A stretch of DNA of 64,000 nt from Alcaligenes endophyticus. Its GTDB lineage: Bacteria > Pseudomonadota > Gammaproteobacteria > Burkholderiales > Burkholderiaceae_B. The stretch covers positions 124,001 to 188,000 of the forward strand of contig NZ_JAPKND010000003.1 of assembly GCF_026344035.1 (NCBI RefSeq), given 5' to 3'. Positions 44,912 through 54,354 of the stretch are shown piece by piece. A program made the translations under genes and the position numbers. The notes below the pieces were generated by a model. The model was given only the letters and a program-made list of their open reading frames with translations, did no database searches and was not told where the DNA came from. Every line of letters begins with the position of its first letter. Position 1 is the first letter of the stretch.

Positions 44912-45427
44912 TTAAAACGGCAGTCTATACCCTGGTGACATACGCGTTAACTTATACACTAAACCTTCCTCGGTACGGAGCTCTAGCTTATCGCCAGCCA
45001 GCTTAAGGATGCGGTAACTATGTTGGTAAATGGGATCCCCAGGCTCTGTTACTACCCCATTAGACTCTTGAGTGCTCAATAGCACCTGATCACCCGATGC
45101 TTGCCAGCACCCACTTTCATTCAACCCCTGAGAGGGCTTATTAGGCCGCTTCACCTGCTCGGTATAGGCCATCGTCCCATCTGCCTGCAAGGTAAATAAC
45201 ACTCGTATCTCGCCTGCTACGCCTTTTTGCTTATGCTTGCTCAACCAGTTACCTGTAACCGGGTTATTAGCGGTAGCCGGCACACACGCTGGATGAGTAG
45301 GCTCAGGAGCGACCACAGCAGGGGCAACTGGCTCGGGAGGAGCCGGCGGCACCGTACATGCCGCAACTACAGCACTAAGTAACACAACTAACGTACGAAC
45401 AGACCTATGCATTTTGAGCTGGCTCAT
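44912..45427 (-). CDS. Small secreted lipoprotein of unknown function
   Basis: 171 residues from ATG 45427 (AGGA upstream); in-frame starts at 45454 and 45412 are less well placed. The signal peptide ends in a lipobox, LLSAVVAAC, followed by a Pro/Ala/Val-rich linker (PPAPPEPVAPAVVAPEP). The folded part is beta-rich: a NWLSKHKQKG start, GEIRVLFTLQADGTMAYTEQ, a CWQASGDQVLLSTQ block and a final LELRTEEGLVYKLTRM. The pattern recalls META/copper-resistance lipoprotein barrels but no family is assigned. Probably outer-membrane anchored. Confidence 0.75.
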   Translation of the reverse strand: MSQLKMHRSVRTLVVLLSAVVAACTVPPAPPEPVAPAVVAPEPTHPACVPATANNPVTGNWLSKHKQKGVAGEIRVLFTLQADGTMAYTEQVKRPNKPSQGLNESGCWQASGDQVLLSTQESNGVVTEPGDPIYQHSYRILKLAGDKLELRTEEGLVYKLTRMSPGYRLPF

Positions 45428-45758
45428 AAAAAGGTTCCTAACATGCACCCACAAAGGGTCATTCTACCTGAAGGCTCGTGAGTCGAACACGCTTCTTGAG
45501 CCTGAGAATAGCCTAAACTTTTTTGCAAAACGTAGCAGTACATTGCTACATATCTCGACACATAACAGACTCTTTCCTGCAAGCGGCCGGTAACCCTACA
45601 GACACAATTTCTTGCGTCTGACACCTCTGGAGCAAGAGTACAATCCCCTTGCACAAGCCAGCTAAAAATATCTTCGTCGTAGTTCCCGCCTTGCCATGTC
45701 TTGAACTTAATTTCAACTCTGGAGAAGCAAAAATGCCACTTGCACAGTCGGCATGAGA

Positions 45759-45774
45759 CTACTACAATTAGTGC
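45759..45774. promoter_or_regulatory. NrdR box 1 (upstream of nrdA)
   Basis: CTACTACAATTAGTGC matches 10 of 16 positions of the NrdR-box consensus ACACTATATATAGTGT. Its centre lies 32 bases, about three helical turns, from that of box 2. NrdR binding to such pairs represses ribonucleotide reductase genes. Confidence 0.65.
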
Positions 45775-45790
45775 CTACACCCCACAGCAA

Positions 45791-45806
45791 CCACTACATA
45801 TGGTAT
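45791..45806. promoter_or_regulatory. NrdR box 2 (upstream of nrdA)
   Basis: CCACTACATATGGTAT matches 12 of 16 positions of the NrdR-box consensus, the better of the two sites. It lies 108 bases before the nrdA start codon. Confidence 0.7.
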
Positions 45807-45914
45807 CTGAATCGCTAATAAGGGGTGAAAAAACACAAGCTGATCCAAGCCACACCACCTCACATAAACTCTACACACGCCTTGCCGTGTGTCTACTCAC
45901 GAACAGGAGTCCTC

Positions 45915-48827
45915 ATGCCAAGCACACAGATTGCTGAGTCCAGAGCTGCCACTACTACTAAGCCCGCCAGCACCAGCAGTGACTCTGCTCCCAATCAATG
46001 GTCCATGTTCAGCGTCATCCGCCGTAACGGCGCAGTCATGGGCTTCGAACCCAACAAAATAGCCGTCGCTCTGAACAAGGCCTTTATCGCAGTAGCCGGA
46101 GGCCAAAGTGCCGCCTCTGCTCGTGTACGTGAATTAGTAGAGAGTCTTACCGAGCAAGTGGTCTCCGCCTTGATACGCCACCGCCCTAGCGGTGGTACTT
46201 TTCACATTGAAGAAATTCAAGACCAAGTCGAACTCGCTTTAATGCGCTCAGGCGAACACGATGTCGCCCGTGCTTATGTGCTATACCGTGAAAAACGCAA
46301 CCAAGAACGTAAGCAGGCTGCTGCGCAAAATGCTGTACCGGGCTTGCAGACCTCACTGAACGTCACTGAAAACGGCCAGCTACGCCCACTAGACCTGAAC
46401 TCCCTACATGCCACCATTGCCGAGGCAGGCTCTAACTTAAGCATCAAAATTGATGTAGACGGCATATTGCGTGAAACGGTTAAGAACCTCTACGACGGCA
46501 TCCCTGTGGAAGAGGTTTTTAAGTCCGTCATTTTAGCAGCGCGTGCTTTGGTGGAAACCGATCCTAGCTATAGCCTAGTAACCGCACGTCTGTTGCTACA
46601 CACCATCCGTGCAGAAGTCTTGGGTAAAGAAACCTCCCAAGCAGATATGCATACGCGCTACGCCAGCTACTTCCCCGAATTCATTCAAAAAGGGATTGAA
46701 AACGAACTGTTAGACAAAAAGCTAGCGCAGTTCGACTTAGAGGTTCTTGCCAAGGCACTAGATGCCGAGCGTGATAATCAGTTTAATTACCTAGGTTTGC
46801 AAACGCTTTACGATCGCTACTTTCTGCACGTTCGTGGTACGCGTATTGAGCTTCCACAAGTATTTTTCATGCGTGTCGCCATGGGTCTCGCCCTTAATGA
46901 GCCTCAACGAGAGCAACGCGCGATCGAGTTCTACGAAATCCTGTCTTCTTTCGATTTCATGAGCTCCACCCCTACGCTATTCAACTCTGGCACCATCCAC
47001 TCACAGCTATCTTCTTGCTATTTGACCACCGTGCCCGACGATCTGGCCGGTATTTACGATGCCATTAAAGATAACGCCCTATTAGCCAAGTACGCCGGTG
47101 GTCTGGGTAACGACTGGACTCCAGTGCGCGCCCTACGTAGCCATATCAAAGGCACTAATGGCGAAAGCCAAGGCGTAGTTCCGTTCTTGAAAGTAGTTAA
47201 CGACACTGCCGTAGCCGTCAACCAAGGTGGTAAGCGCAAAGGTGCTGTATGTGCCTACTTAGAAAGCTGGCATTTGGATATCGAAGAGTTCCTAGAGCTG
47301 CGCAAAAATACGGGTGATGAGCGCCGCCGCACCCACGATATGAATACCGCCAACTGGATTCCTGACCTCTTCATGAAGCGTGTCATGGAAGAAGGTGACT
47401 GGACGCTATTCTCCCCCTCCGATGTGCCTGATCTGCACGAGATATACGGCCGCGAGTTTGAGCAGGCTTACACGGCTTACGAGCGCAAAACCGAGACAGG
47501 TGAAATTGAACTGTTCAAAAAGATCCCTGCATTGTCGCTATGGCGAAAAATGCTGTCTATGCTATTTGAAACAGGCCATCCTTGGATTACTTTCAAAGAC
47601 CCTTGCAACATCCGTTCGCCTCAACAGCACGTAGGTGTCGTACATAGTTCTAATTTATGCACTGAAATTACGCTCAACACCAACGAAAATGAAATTGCCG
47701 TATGTAACCTAGGTTCAGTCAACCTAGCGGCGCATATGCATAAAAACGAACAAGGTCAATACGAACTAGACCACGCAAAACTAGAGCGTACCGTTACCAT
47801 AGCTATGCGCATGCTAGACAACGTGATCGACATCAACTACTACGCCGTAGATAAAGCTCGCAACTCCAACCAACGCCACCGCCCTGTTGGCATGGGCATG
47901 ATGGCTTTCCAAGACTGCTTGCACCTTATGCGCGTACCGTTTGCTTCACAAGAAGCCGTAGAGTTTTCTGATCGCTCCGCGGAAGCGGTTTGCTATTATG
48001 CCTACAAAGCGTCTAGCGACTTAGCCGTAGAACGTGGCAGCTACTCAACATTCAAAGGCTCGCTCTGGGACCGTGGTATTCTGCCCTTAGATACCATAGA
48101 GCTGCTACGCCAAGAGCGTGGTGGATACGTGGACGTAGATACCAGCAAAACTATGGACTGGGATGGCCTACGTGCACGCATTCAGAAAAATGGCATGCGC
48201 AACTCCAATTGTATTGCCATCGCCCCTACTGCAACGATTGCCAATATTATTGGCGTCTCACCATGTATCGAGCCCACCTACCGCAACTTATACGTGAAGT
48301 CTAACTTGTCGGGTGAGTTTACTGTTATCAATGAATACTTGGTACGTGATCTAAAAGAACTCGGCTTGTGGGACGAAGTGATGGTGTCTGACCTGAAATA
48401 CTTCGACGGTAGCCTGGCTCGTATTGATCGCATTCCTGCTGAGATGCGCGAACTGTACGCCACTGCTTTTGAAGTTGACACTCAGTGGGTCGTGGAGTGC
48501 GCCTCACGTCGCCAGAAATGGATTGATCAAGCGCAATCGCTCAATATCTTCATGACAGGCGTATCAGGCAAAAAGCTAGATGAAACCTATAAGCTGGCTT
48601 GGATACGCGGTTTGAAAACCACCTATTACTTGCGCTCCAGCAGTGCTACGAACGCCGAGAAATCCACGGGCCGTATCGGTGAGCTAAATGCCGTTTCCAA
48701 CCAAAGCCAAAATTCTGGTGCCATGGCTACTGCAGCCTCCAGCTTGCCTGAGCCTGAAGTGCTCGGCGAAGTATGCACCATGAGACCTGGCGACGAAGGC
48801 TTCGACGAATGCGAAGCCTGCCAATAA
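45915..48827 (+). CDS. nrdA: Class Ia ribonucleoside-diphosphate reductase, alpha subunit
   Basis: 970 residues from ATG 45915, with AGGAG 7 bases upstream; a frame open from 45825 has no such site. Two ATP-cone-like domains stand in tandem at the N-terminus: [20 protein letters not shown] (about 33-52) and [20 protein letters not shown] (about 152-171). The catalytic barrel has the redox Cys pair in [10 protein letters not shown] and [10 protein letters not shown] and the thiyl Cys in NLCTEITLN. The C-terminal CEACQ tail passes electrons. It reduces ribonucleoside diphosphates. The doubled cone and length match the Pseudomonas-type enzyme. It is followed by nrdB. Confidence 0.96.
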   Translation: MPSTQIAESRAATTTKPASTSSDSAPNQWSMFSVIRRNGAVMGFEPNKIAVALNKAFIAVAGGQSAASARVRELVESLTEQVVSALIRHRPSGGTFHIEEIQDQVELALMRSGEHDVARAYVLYREKRNQERKQAAAQNAVPGLQTSLNVTENGQLRPLDLNSLHATIAEAGSNLSIKIDVDGILRETVKNLYDGIPVEEVFKSVILAARALVETDPSYSLVTARLLLHTIRAEVLGKETSQADMHTRYASYFPEFIQKGIENELLDKKLAQFDLEVLAKALDAERDNQFNYLGLQTLYDRYFLHVRGTRIELPQVFFMRVAMGLALNEPQREQRAIEFYEILSSFDFMSSTPTLFNSGTIHSQLSSCYLTTVPDDLAGIYDAIKDNALLAKYAGGLGNDWTPVRALRSHIKGTNGESQGVVPFLKVVNDTAVAVNQGGKRKGAVCAYLESWHLDIEEFLELRKNTGDERRRTHDMNTANWIPDLFMKRVMEEGDWTLFSPSDVPDLHEIYGREFEQAYTAYERKTETGEIELFKKIPALSLWRKMLSMLFETGHPWITFKDPCNIRSPQQHVGVVHSSNLCTEITLNTNENEIAVCNLGSVNLAAHMHKNEQGQYELDHAKLERTVTIAMRMLDNVIDINYYAVDKARNSNQRHRPVGMGMMAFQDCLHLMRVPFASQEAVEFSDRSAEAVCYYAYKASSDLAVERGSYSTFKGSLWDRGILPLDTIELLRQERGGYVDVDTSKTMDWDGLRARIQKNGMRNSNCIAIAPTATIANIIGVSPCIEPTYRNLYVKSNLSGEFTVINEYLVRDLKELGLWDEVMVSDLKYFDGSLARIDRIPAEMRELYATAFEVDTQWVVECASRRQKWIDQAQSLNIFMTGVSGKKLDETYKLAWIRGLKTTYYLRSSSATNAEKSTGRIGELNAVSNQSQNSGAMATAASSLPEPEVLGEVCTMRPGDEGFDECEACQ

Positions 48828-48849
48828 GCCCTTTGACAGGAATACTACT

Positions 48850-49974
48850 ATGTTAAATTGGGACAATGAACCCGCTGCTAAACCCGCCGTACCCGTTGAC
48901 GGCGGAGCTGCCAGCCCCGTTGCGGCGACTGCTGCAGGTTTGAACACGGGTACTGGTAACCGTATTCGTGCTGCCGACAAACGTATCATTAACGGTGAAA
49001 CAGACGTTAATCAACTAGTGCCGTTCAAGTACAAGTGGGCATGGGAAAAATACTTAGCCACTTGCGCTAACCACTGGATGCCCCAAGAGATCAACATGTC
49101 GCGCGACATCGCCTTATGGAAAGACCCGAACGGTCTGACCGAAGATGAGCGACGTATCGTAAAACGCAACCTTGGCTTTTTCGTCACGGCTGACTCTTTG
49201 GCTGCCAACAATATAGTGTTGGGCACTTACCGCCACATCACAGCGCCTGAGTGCCGCCAATTTTTGTTACGTCAAGCATTTGAAGAAGCCATTCACACTC
49301 ATGCTTACCAGTACATTGTGGAAAGCCTGGATTTAGATGAGTCGGAAATATTTAATGCTTACCATGAGGTAGCTTCGATTCGTAACAAAGACGAATTTTT
49401 GATTCCGTTCATTGATCAAATCTCCCATCCTGACTTTAAAACAGGTACGGTAGAAAATGATCAAAAACTCCTAGAGTCACTGATTGTCTTTGCGTGCTTG
49501 ATGGAAGGCCTGTTCTTCTATGTAGGTTTCACCCAGATTCTGGCTTTAGGTCGTCAAAACAAAATGACTGGTGCTGCGGAACAGTACATGTATATTTTGC
49601 GTGACGAATCCATGCACTGCAACTTTGGTATTGACCTAATCAACACCATCAAGCTCGAAAATCCCCACTTGTGGACGGAAGAGTTTCGAGAAAAAATTCG
49701 CAAGCTCTTCGTTCAAGCCGTAGAGCTTGAATATGCCTACGCCGAAGACACCATGCCACGTGGAGTGTTAGGCCTGAACGCCAGCATGTTCAAGTCGTAC
49801 TTACGCTTTATTGCTAACCGCCGCTGTCAACAAATCGGGCTGGAACCTCTGTACCCACACGAAGAGAATCCCTTCCCTTGGATGGCTGAAATGATCGATC
49901 TTAAAAAAGAACGCAACTTTTTTGAGACACGCGTCATTGAATATCAAACCGGCGGTGCATTAAGCTGGGATTAA
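48850..49974 (+). CDS. nrdB: Class Ia ribonucleoside-diphosphate reductase, beta subunit
   Basis: 374 residues. Helices of the diiron ferritin-like fold carry the metal ligands: [13 protein letters not shown] holds a Glu, a His and the probable radical tyrosine Y153, and DESMHCNFG holds another Glu-His pair. It generates the tyrosyl radical needed by NrdA. It starts 22 bases after nrdA, with AGGAA upstream. The N-terminal ~40 residues are Ala/Pro-rich and variable. A perfect terminator follows. Confidence 0.96.
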   Translation: MLNWDNEPAAKPAVPVDGGAASPVAATAAGLNTGTGNRIRAADKRIINGETDVNQLVPFKYKWAWEKYLATCANHWMPQEINMSRDIALWKDPNGLTEDERRIVKRNLGFFVTADSLAANNIVLGTYRHITAPECRQFLLRQAFEEAIHTHAYQYIVESLDLDESEIFNAYHEVASIRNKDEFLIPFIDQISHPDFKTGTVENDQKLLESLIVFACLMEGLFFYVGFTQILALGRQNKMTGAAEQYMYILRDESMHCNFGIDLINTIKLENPHLWTEEFREKIRKLFVQAVELEYAYAEDTMPRGVLGLNASMFKSYLRFIANRRCQQIGLEPLYPHEENPFPWMAEMIDLKKERNFFETRVIEYQTGGALSWD

Positions 49975-50008
49975 CACTTGACTGAATAATCTCTTAAGCT
50001 AGACTTTT

Positions 50009-50044
50009 AGGCGTATAAGGTGTTGTATCTTATACGCCTTTTTT
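50009..50044 (+). terminator. Terminator after nrdAB
   Basis: AGGCGTATAAG (50009-50019) pairs perfectly with CTTATACGCCT (50029-50039) around a 9-base loop and is followed by five T. It lies 35 bases past the nrdB stop. Confidence 0.9.
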
Positions 50045-50126
50045 GCTTTAAAGGCGCGTCTATCAACTACTTTGGCGCAGCCAACATCCATCTGACATTG
50101 CAAGATTTATCCTCGGGAGCGTGATC

Positions 50127-50699
50127 ATGGCAATTGCCAAAAAAAGTACGGCTAAAACCGCCACTAAAGCAGTCAGTCCAAAAACGAAAACCGCAACAGC
50201 AGACCCTAGCATTCAAGCAAGCCCTAAGAAAACCACGGCAAGCGTAAGCAAAACAAGTGCTACTGCCACCAAAGCAAAAAAAACCACTACAACTGCCAAA
50301 AGCAGCACAAAATCTGCTACAACAGTACCTAGCACTGCACGCAAAGTCGCTGCTAAAAAAACAGCAACTCTCCCTAGCAAAGCTGTAAAAACAAAAAGCC
50401 CTGCTAAGGCAAGTACAGCCAAAACAGCTAGCAAAACAGCCACTGTCACTAAGCGTACTGCTAAAGTAGCCAGTGAACCCAGTAAAGCCAAGGCAAGCAG
50501 TGCCGGCTCTACCTCAACCCCTAGTAAAAAGACAAGTAGCAAAAAAGTGACTAGTAGCTCTACACCTAAAAACTCTCCCGCTCCTGGCAATAAAACAGCC
50601 GCTCGTAAGGCTAGTAAAACAGCTGTCCAAGCCGAAACAGCCAAGAAGGATACTAATCCTGCTGGATCATGGCCTTTCCCTACAGGCGAACGTCCATAA
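50127..50699 (+). CDS. Histone H1-like Lys/Ala/Thr/Ser-rich protein
   Basis: 190 residues from ATG 50127 (GGAG 7 bases before; GTG 50121 is too near). The sequence is almost wholly Lys, Ala, Thr, Ser and Val in irregular KTA, KKT and SKTA units, with few acidic residues until the end. The composition matches bacterial H1-like nucleoid proteins, such as the Bordetella BpH1/BpH2 proteins. A distinct C-terminal tail, PAGSWPFPTGERP, breaks the low-complexity pattern and may be a functional or conserved terminus. It probably coats DNA; expression role unknown. It is flanked by terminators on both sides. Confidence 0.8.
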   Translation: MAIAKKSTAKTATKAVSPKTKTATADPSIQASPKKTTASVSKTSATATKAKKTTTTAKSSTKSATTVPSTARKVAAKKTATLPSKAVKTKSPAKASTAKTASKTATVTKRTAKVASEPSKAKASSAGSTSTPSKKTSSKKVTSSSTPKNSPAPGNKTAARKASKTAVQAETAKKDTNPAGSWPFPTGERP

Positions 50700-50710
50700 G
50701 CCGACCTAAC

Positions 50711-50738
50711 AGAGCCACTGATTCAAGTGGCTCTTTAG
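50711..50738 (+). terminator. Terminator after the histone-like gene
   Basis: AGAGCCACT (50711-50719) pairs perfectly with AGTGGCTCT (50726-50734) around GATTCA, followed by TTAGCTTT. The T-run is weak but position and stem are good. Confidence 0.75.
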
Positions 50739-50795
50739 CTTTACACACGCGCATGCGACAATTCAATACTCAGCCACTCCTACTCTAGAGCTCCC

Positions 50796-51368
50796 ATGTT
50801 TAGCGAAGTTTTCACTTTTTTAATTAATATTATTTTTTCGCTATTTGGGGTTGCCCTTTTATTAAGGGCTTGGGCCTATGCCACGCGCCTACACCCCTTT
50901 AACCCTATTTCTCAAACTCTATTTAAGGTCACAGACTGGCTAGTTCTCCCGTTACGAAAAATAGTCAAAAATAGTATGCGCCTCGATTGGCCTAGCCTAC
51001 TTGGTGCCTACCTAGCCGCTTTACTCTACACATTACTCATCTTTATTGTTCAAAGCGGCTTAGCTCACCTCACTGTTTTGTTCAGCCTGCTACCGCAATT
51101 ACTGTTGCTTGCACTGGTGTATGTCGTACGCTGGGCTCTTAGCCTTGTTCTCTGGGTTATCTTAGGCCAAGCCATACTCTCTTGGGTAAATCCTGGTGCA
51201 CCTTTTATGCCTGTATTGCGTACACTAACAGAGCCATTACTAGCCCCTGTCAGGCGTGTTCTGCCTAACCTAGGCGCACTAGACCTATCCCCCTTGGCAA
51301 TTATTATTCTGACGCAATTAGCCACCATTGTGCTCAACAACATTTCCATGCGCTTAATCGGTATGTGA
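50796..51368 (+). CDS. YggT family membrane protein
   Basis: 190 residues with two YggT repeats, each a pair of membrane helices: FTFLINIIFSLFGVALLLRA with a following WAYATRLHPFNPISQ loop, and a second block ending ILSWVNPGAPFMPVLRTLTE. The family lies in the inner membrane; roles in osmotic response and septum placement are proposed but unproven. It converges with the glycine-zipper lipoprotein gene across a bidirectional terminator. Confidence 0.9.
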   Translation: MFSEVFTFLINIIFSLFGVALLLRAWAYATRLHPFNPISQTLFKVTDWLVLPLRKIVKNSMRLDWPSLLGAYLAALLYTLLIFIVQSGLAHLTVLFSLLPQLLLLALVYVVRWALSLVLWVILGQAILSWVNPGAPFMPVLRTLTEPLLAPVRRVLPNLGALDLSPLAIIILTQLATIVLNNISMRLIGM

Positions 51369-51398
51369 CCTCGTTCTCAACACAATAGCTAAATAAAA

Positions 51399-51435
51399 AA
51401 CCCACAGCAAGCCTATTTGCTGTGGGTTACTTTTT
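51399..51435. terminator. Bidirectional terminator between yggT and the glycine-zipper gene
   Basis: AACCCACAGCAA (51399-51410) pairs perfectly with TTGCTGTGGGTT (51417-51428) around a 6-base loop, with an A-run before and T-run after. It serves both convergent genes. Confidence 0.88.
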
Positions 51436-51506
51436 AAGTGTTGTGCGTAAACTCATGAGACCTAAAATCTCACTTTAACGAGCCTTACAGATAAATTACG
51501 CACCTT

Positions 51507-52001
51507 TTACATGGGGGCTACACGAGTGGGGCCGCTGCCGCTGATCAGGCGTACACGCTGACCCACTGAAAATGGTGTGTCATCCGCCTGTGCTACCACG
51601 CGAGTCTCACCATTATCCAGTTGTACGGTCACTTCTACCCCGCGTGTCTTGTCGACTTCGTTTTCCACTTTATTACCTACCAGCCCGCCTATTAAGGCTC
51701 CACCAATAGCAGCCAAGACACTACCACGCCCACCACCAATAGCACTACCCGCTACCCCACCTAGTGCGGCCCCGGCTACCCCGCCAACCCCAGAGGACTG
51801 TCCCGACTGTATAGTAATGGGACGCAAGTTTGTTACCGTGCCCAAACGCACAATTTGCTCACGTTGTGCTTGGTCGTATGTATATACACCACCCGAAGCG
51901 GATTTATTGGCACACCCGCCTAATAAAAGCGCCGTGCCTACACAAGCAGCGACCACTGCCATGCGCATGGTAGAAAAATTAAGCATAGATTGTGTTTTCA
52001 T
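51507..52001 (-). CDS. Glycine-zipper (SlyB/OmpA-2TM-like) lipoprotein
   Basis: 164 residues. A signal peptide ends in the lipobox LLLGGC (Cys about 30). The body holds a glycine zipper from about 70 to 112, with GVGGVAGAALGGVAGSAIGG and GGALIGGLVGN, which inserts in membranes. The C-terminal part has SVGQRVRLI, seen in SlyB proteins. GGAGG precedes the ATG. Such outer-membrane lipoproteins stabilise the envelope; the exact role is not known for this copy. Confidence 0.88.
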   Translation of the reverse strand: MKTQSMLNFSTMRMAVVAACVGTALLLGGCANKSASGGVYTYDQAQREQIVRLGTVTNLRPITIQSGQSSGVGGVAGAALGGVAGSAIGGGRGSVLAAIGGALIGGLVGNKVENEVDKTRGVEVTVQLDNGETRVVAQADDTPFSVGQRVRLISGSGPTRVAPM

Positions 52002-52046
52002 CTCCTGGCCTCCAGGAACAACATTGATAAGACTACGGCAACCACA

Positions 52047-52988
52047 TCACAGACTATGCTGGATACCATAATGTTCTTTTAAAATACCCGCCAGCTCTTG
52101 GCGTTCCAGAGTATGATTCTGTGGTCCTTGCTGGGCAATTTTAATACTACCCATCACATTACCTAAGCATACACTATCATACAAGGGCCATTCATTTGTA
52201 AGTCCATATAACAGACCTGCACGATGCGCATCACCGCAACCGGTAGGATCAGCGATACGCTCGGGCTGTAAGGTAGCAATGCTACGTGCCTCGCCCTGCT
52301 CGTAAAGCATACTGCCTTGCGCCCCTAAGGTAACCACGGCAGCTTGCAAGCCCTTGGATATATCTGCAATGCTACGTCCTGTACGTTGCTCTATGATTTC
52401 AGCCTCGTACTCATTCACGGTCAAAATTTGACACAAACGCAGCATTTCCTCTAAGTCTTTTCCGTCAAATAGTGGCATTGCCTGCCCCAAGTCAAAGATG
52501 AAGGGTATACCTTGAGCATGCAAACGACGAGCATGGGCAAACATACCATCTTTAGCATCAGGCGATACAATCGCCCATGCTGCCTGCTGGCCACTTAGGT
52601 CATTTTCCGCCGAACGCAACATGGCCCCAGGGTGAAACGAGGTAATTTGATTATTATCTAAGTCGTTCGTAATAAAGCACTGGGGCGTAAAAGCATCCTC
52701 TAGTAAACGTACCATAGAGGTATCTATGCCTAAGCTTTGCATACGCTGCAAGTACTCGTGACCGTCTTGACCTAACATGCCGACAGGCACTGCTTTGGCC
52801 CCTAAAAGGCTCAGACTATAAGCAATATTGCCCGCACAGCCGCCCCACTCTTTACGAAGTTGAGGAACAAAGAAAGACACGCTTAAGGCATGTACATTAT
52901 CGCTAAGGATATGGTCTTTGAAATACCCTTCAAACACGGCAATGGTGTCAAAAGCGATAGAGCCACACACTAGGATACGTTGAGACAT
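52047..52988 (-). CDS. PfkB family carbohydrate/nucleoside kinase
   Basis: 313 residues. The ribokinase-like fold shows EWGGCAGNIAYSLSLLGAKA early on and the catalytic signature DPTGCGDAHRAGLLYGL (about 249-265), where the Asp is the base. A HGP-type substrate site is not distinctive, so adenosine, ribose or another sugar are all possible. It lies 8 bases after the DUF3426 gene and is probably co-transcribed with it and prmA. Confidence 0.9.
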   Translation of the reverse strand: MSQRILVCGSIAFDTIAVFEGYFKDHILSDNVHALSVSFFVPQLRKEWGGCAGNIAYSLSLLGAKAVPVGMLGQDGHEYLQRMQSLGIDTSMVRLLEDAFTPQCFITNDLDNNQITSFHPGAMLRSAENDLSGQQAAWAIVSPDAKDGMFAHARRLHAQGIPFIFDLGQAMPLFDGKDLEEMLRLCQILTVNEYEAEIIEQRTGRSIADISKGLQAAVVTLGAQGSMLYEQGEARSIATLQPERIADPTGCGDAHRAGLLYGLTNEWPLYDSVCLGNVMGSIKIAQQGPQNHTLERQELAGILKEHYGIQHSL

Positions 52989-52996
52989 AAAAAACC

Positions 52997-54325
52997 TTAT
53001 GGAAAATACAAGCTAAGCTGATAACCGTTGACCTGCAAATCACTCACGCTAACGGGCACCTGTACAGCCACTGAAGACAGGGCAGAAAAAGGCTGTGCCG
53101 CCTTCTCAGGACCCAAATAAGCCAATGGCGGAATGTTACGCCGCACAAGCAGAGCACCGGAAAAGTCCTTCAGTTCTAAGGTCAAGGCCGGCCATTCCAA
53201 CGCACGGGTAAAGCGATTCTTCAGGGTGAAATTTAAATTGGCCTGGCCTGCATCACCAGGTAGATTTTGAAAGCTAGAAGTGCTGATTCCCACCTCGGCG
53301 AGGCGGCGCTCATAGGGTACATCACAGGCCACTTGTGCGCACGCGTACTCTAGTGTTGGGCGAATAAACGGGACGTGGCTAGCAATCTGCACCCTATAAA
53401 TATAAACCAACTGCACGGCGGCTAATAACAGGCCCACAACGCATACGAAAACTAAAAAACCACGTAACAAACGTCGCCAAAAGGTAGGCTCACCCTCATA
53501 CACAGTTTCACTCATACGACTCTGATCGGCTGCCATCACCCAACTAGAGTCTGCTGTGGCAATATTGTCGAGCTCCGCGGCTCCTATTATGGGCTCAATA
53601 TTATCGTCTGCCGCATTGTTCCTTTCTTCAGTAGTCATAATCGGCGGCGCCGCGAAAGGCATCTTCAAACTAGGCTCACGCTTTTCGATCAGATCTGACT
53701 CTGGATCTTGGGGACTCACGAAAACACTGAACTGGTCTTGACCACGAGCACGAATAACGCTGGGTGTTTCGCTTACCAATGGGCTCACAGGCGAAGCAGA
53801 TACATAGGGTTCGCTATCATCAACAAACGGCTCTAATACCAAACTGGCGGGTGGAAAGGATACGTCGAGCCCTTGTGCAGGGCCGAAATCCTGCTCAGTA
53901 TCGTCCTGAGGGTGGCCGCTTTCCGCCTCCGGTTTAGAGAAGTCCGACCGTCTACGTACTACTAACTCAGTTGCCCTAACCTCCGTATGCGCTGGAGGAG
54001 CGTGGCGGGAAAGCTCCTGTACGTGCATACCTACATTCAAGCCAGGTAAATACACGGTTTGCAACAAGTGATCAGCCCGACTTTTCAAACGGGGGATGAC
54101 TACATCCTGGCTGCTATCCAAAGGACCATGTTCAGATGAAGGCAATGATACGATGGCCGCCGTGGAGTCGTTCTTCCCAGGGAGCGGCTCGTCAAGCACC
54201 GCCTCAAAACCATCAAAGATATGTGCACATTTCTGGCAGCGTATATAGCCACGACGACGCTGTAATTGCTCTACGCTTACAGCGAAAACGGCCTCACAAC
54301 GCGGACAACGAGTGTTGAGCTCCAT
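52997..54325 (-). CDS. MJ0042 zinc-ribbon / DUF3426 membrane protein
   Basis: 442 residues from ATG 54325; the zinc ribbon must start there (MELNTRCPRCEAVFAV, paired with IRCQKCAHIF about 30 residues on). A long, low-conservation middle (about 60-280) follows, then one membrane helix (FLVFVCVVGLLLAAVQLVYI, about 303-322) and the periplasmic DUF3426 domain ending in VSDLQVNGYQLSLYFP. A role in sensing or scaffolding is possible; none is proven. It lies 29 bases after prmA. Confidence 0.88.
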   Translation of the reverse strand: MELNTRCPRCEAVFAVSVEQLQRRRGYIRCQKCAHIFDGFEAVLDEPLPGKNDSTAAIVSLPSSEHGPLDSSQDVVIPRLKSRADHLLQTVYLPGLNVGMHVQELSRHAPPAHTEVRATELVVRRRSDFSKPEAESGHPQDDTEQDFGPAQGLDVSFPPASLVLEPFVDDSEPYVSASPVSPLVSETPSVIRARGQDQFSVFVSPQDPESDLIEKREPSLKMPFAAPPIMTTEERNNAADDNIEPIIGAAELDNIATADSSWVMAADQSRMSETVYEGEPTFWRRLLRGFLVFVCVVGLLLAAVQLVYIYRVQIASHVPFIRPTLEYACAQVACDVPYERRLAEVGISTSSFQNLPGDAGQANLNFTLKNRFTRALEWPALTLELKDFSGALLVRRNIPPLAYLGPEKAAQPFSALSSVAVQVPVSVSDLQVNGYQLSLYFP

Positions 54326-54354
54326 AAATGACCTTAAGCCAGAATACACAAAAA

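Larger units (their letters stand above)
45428..45914. other. Intergenic region before nrdA
   Basis: 487 bases without a recognisable gene. The right part carries the NrdR-box pair (45759-45806) and so should contain the nrdAB promoter. The left part serves as the upstream region of the divergent lipoprotein gene. Short open frames here lack ribosome-binding sites and family similarity. Confidence 0.5.

Noticed and set aside
50213-50644. A 143-residue hydrophobic open frame on the minus strand opposite the histone-like gene
   Set aside because: It is the antisense reading of Lys/Ala/Thr-rich codons, which gives Val/Leu/Ala. It has no ribosome-binding site and no family pattern.
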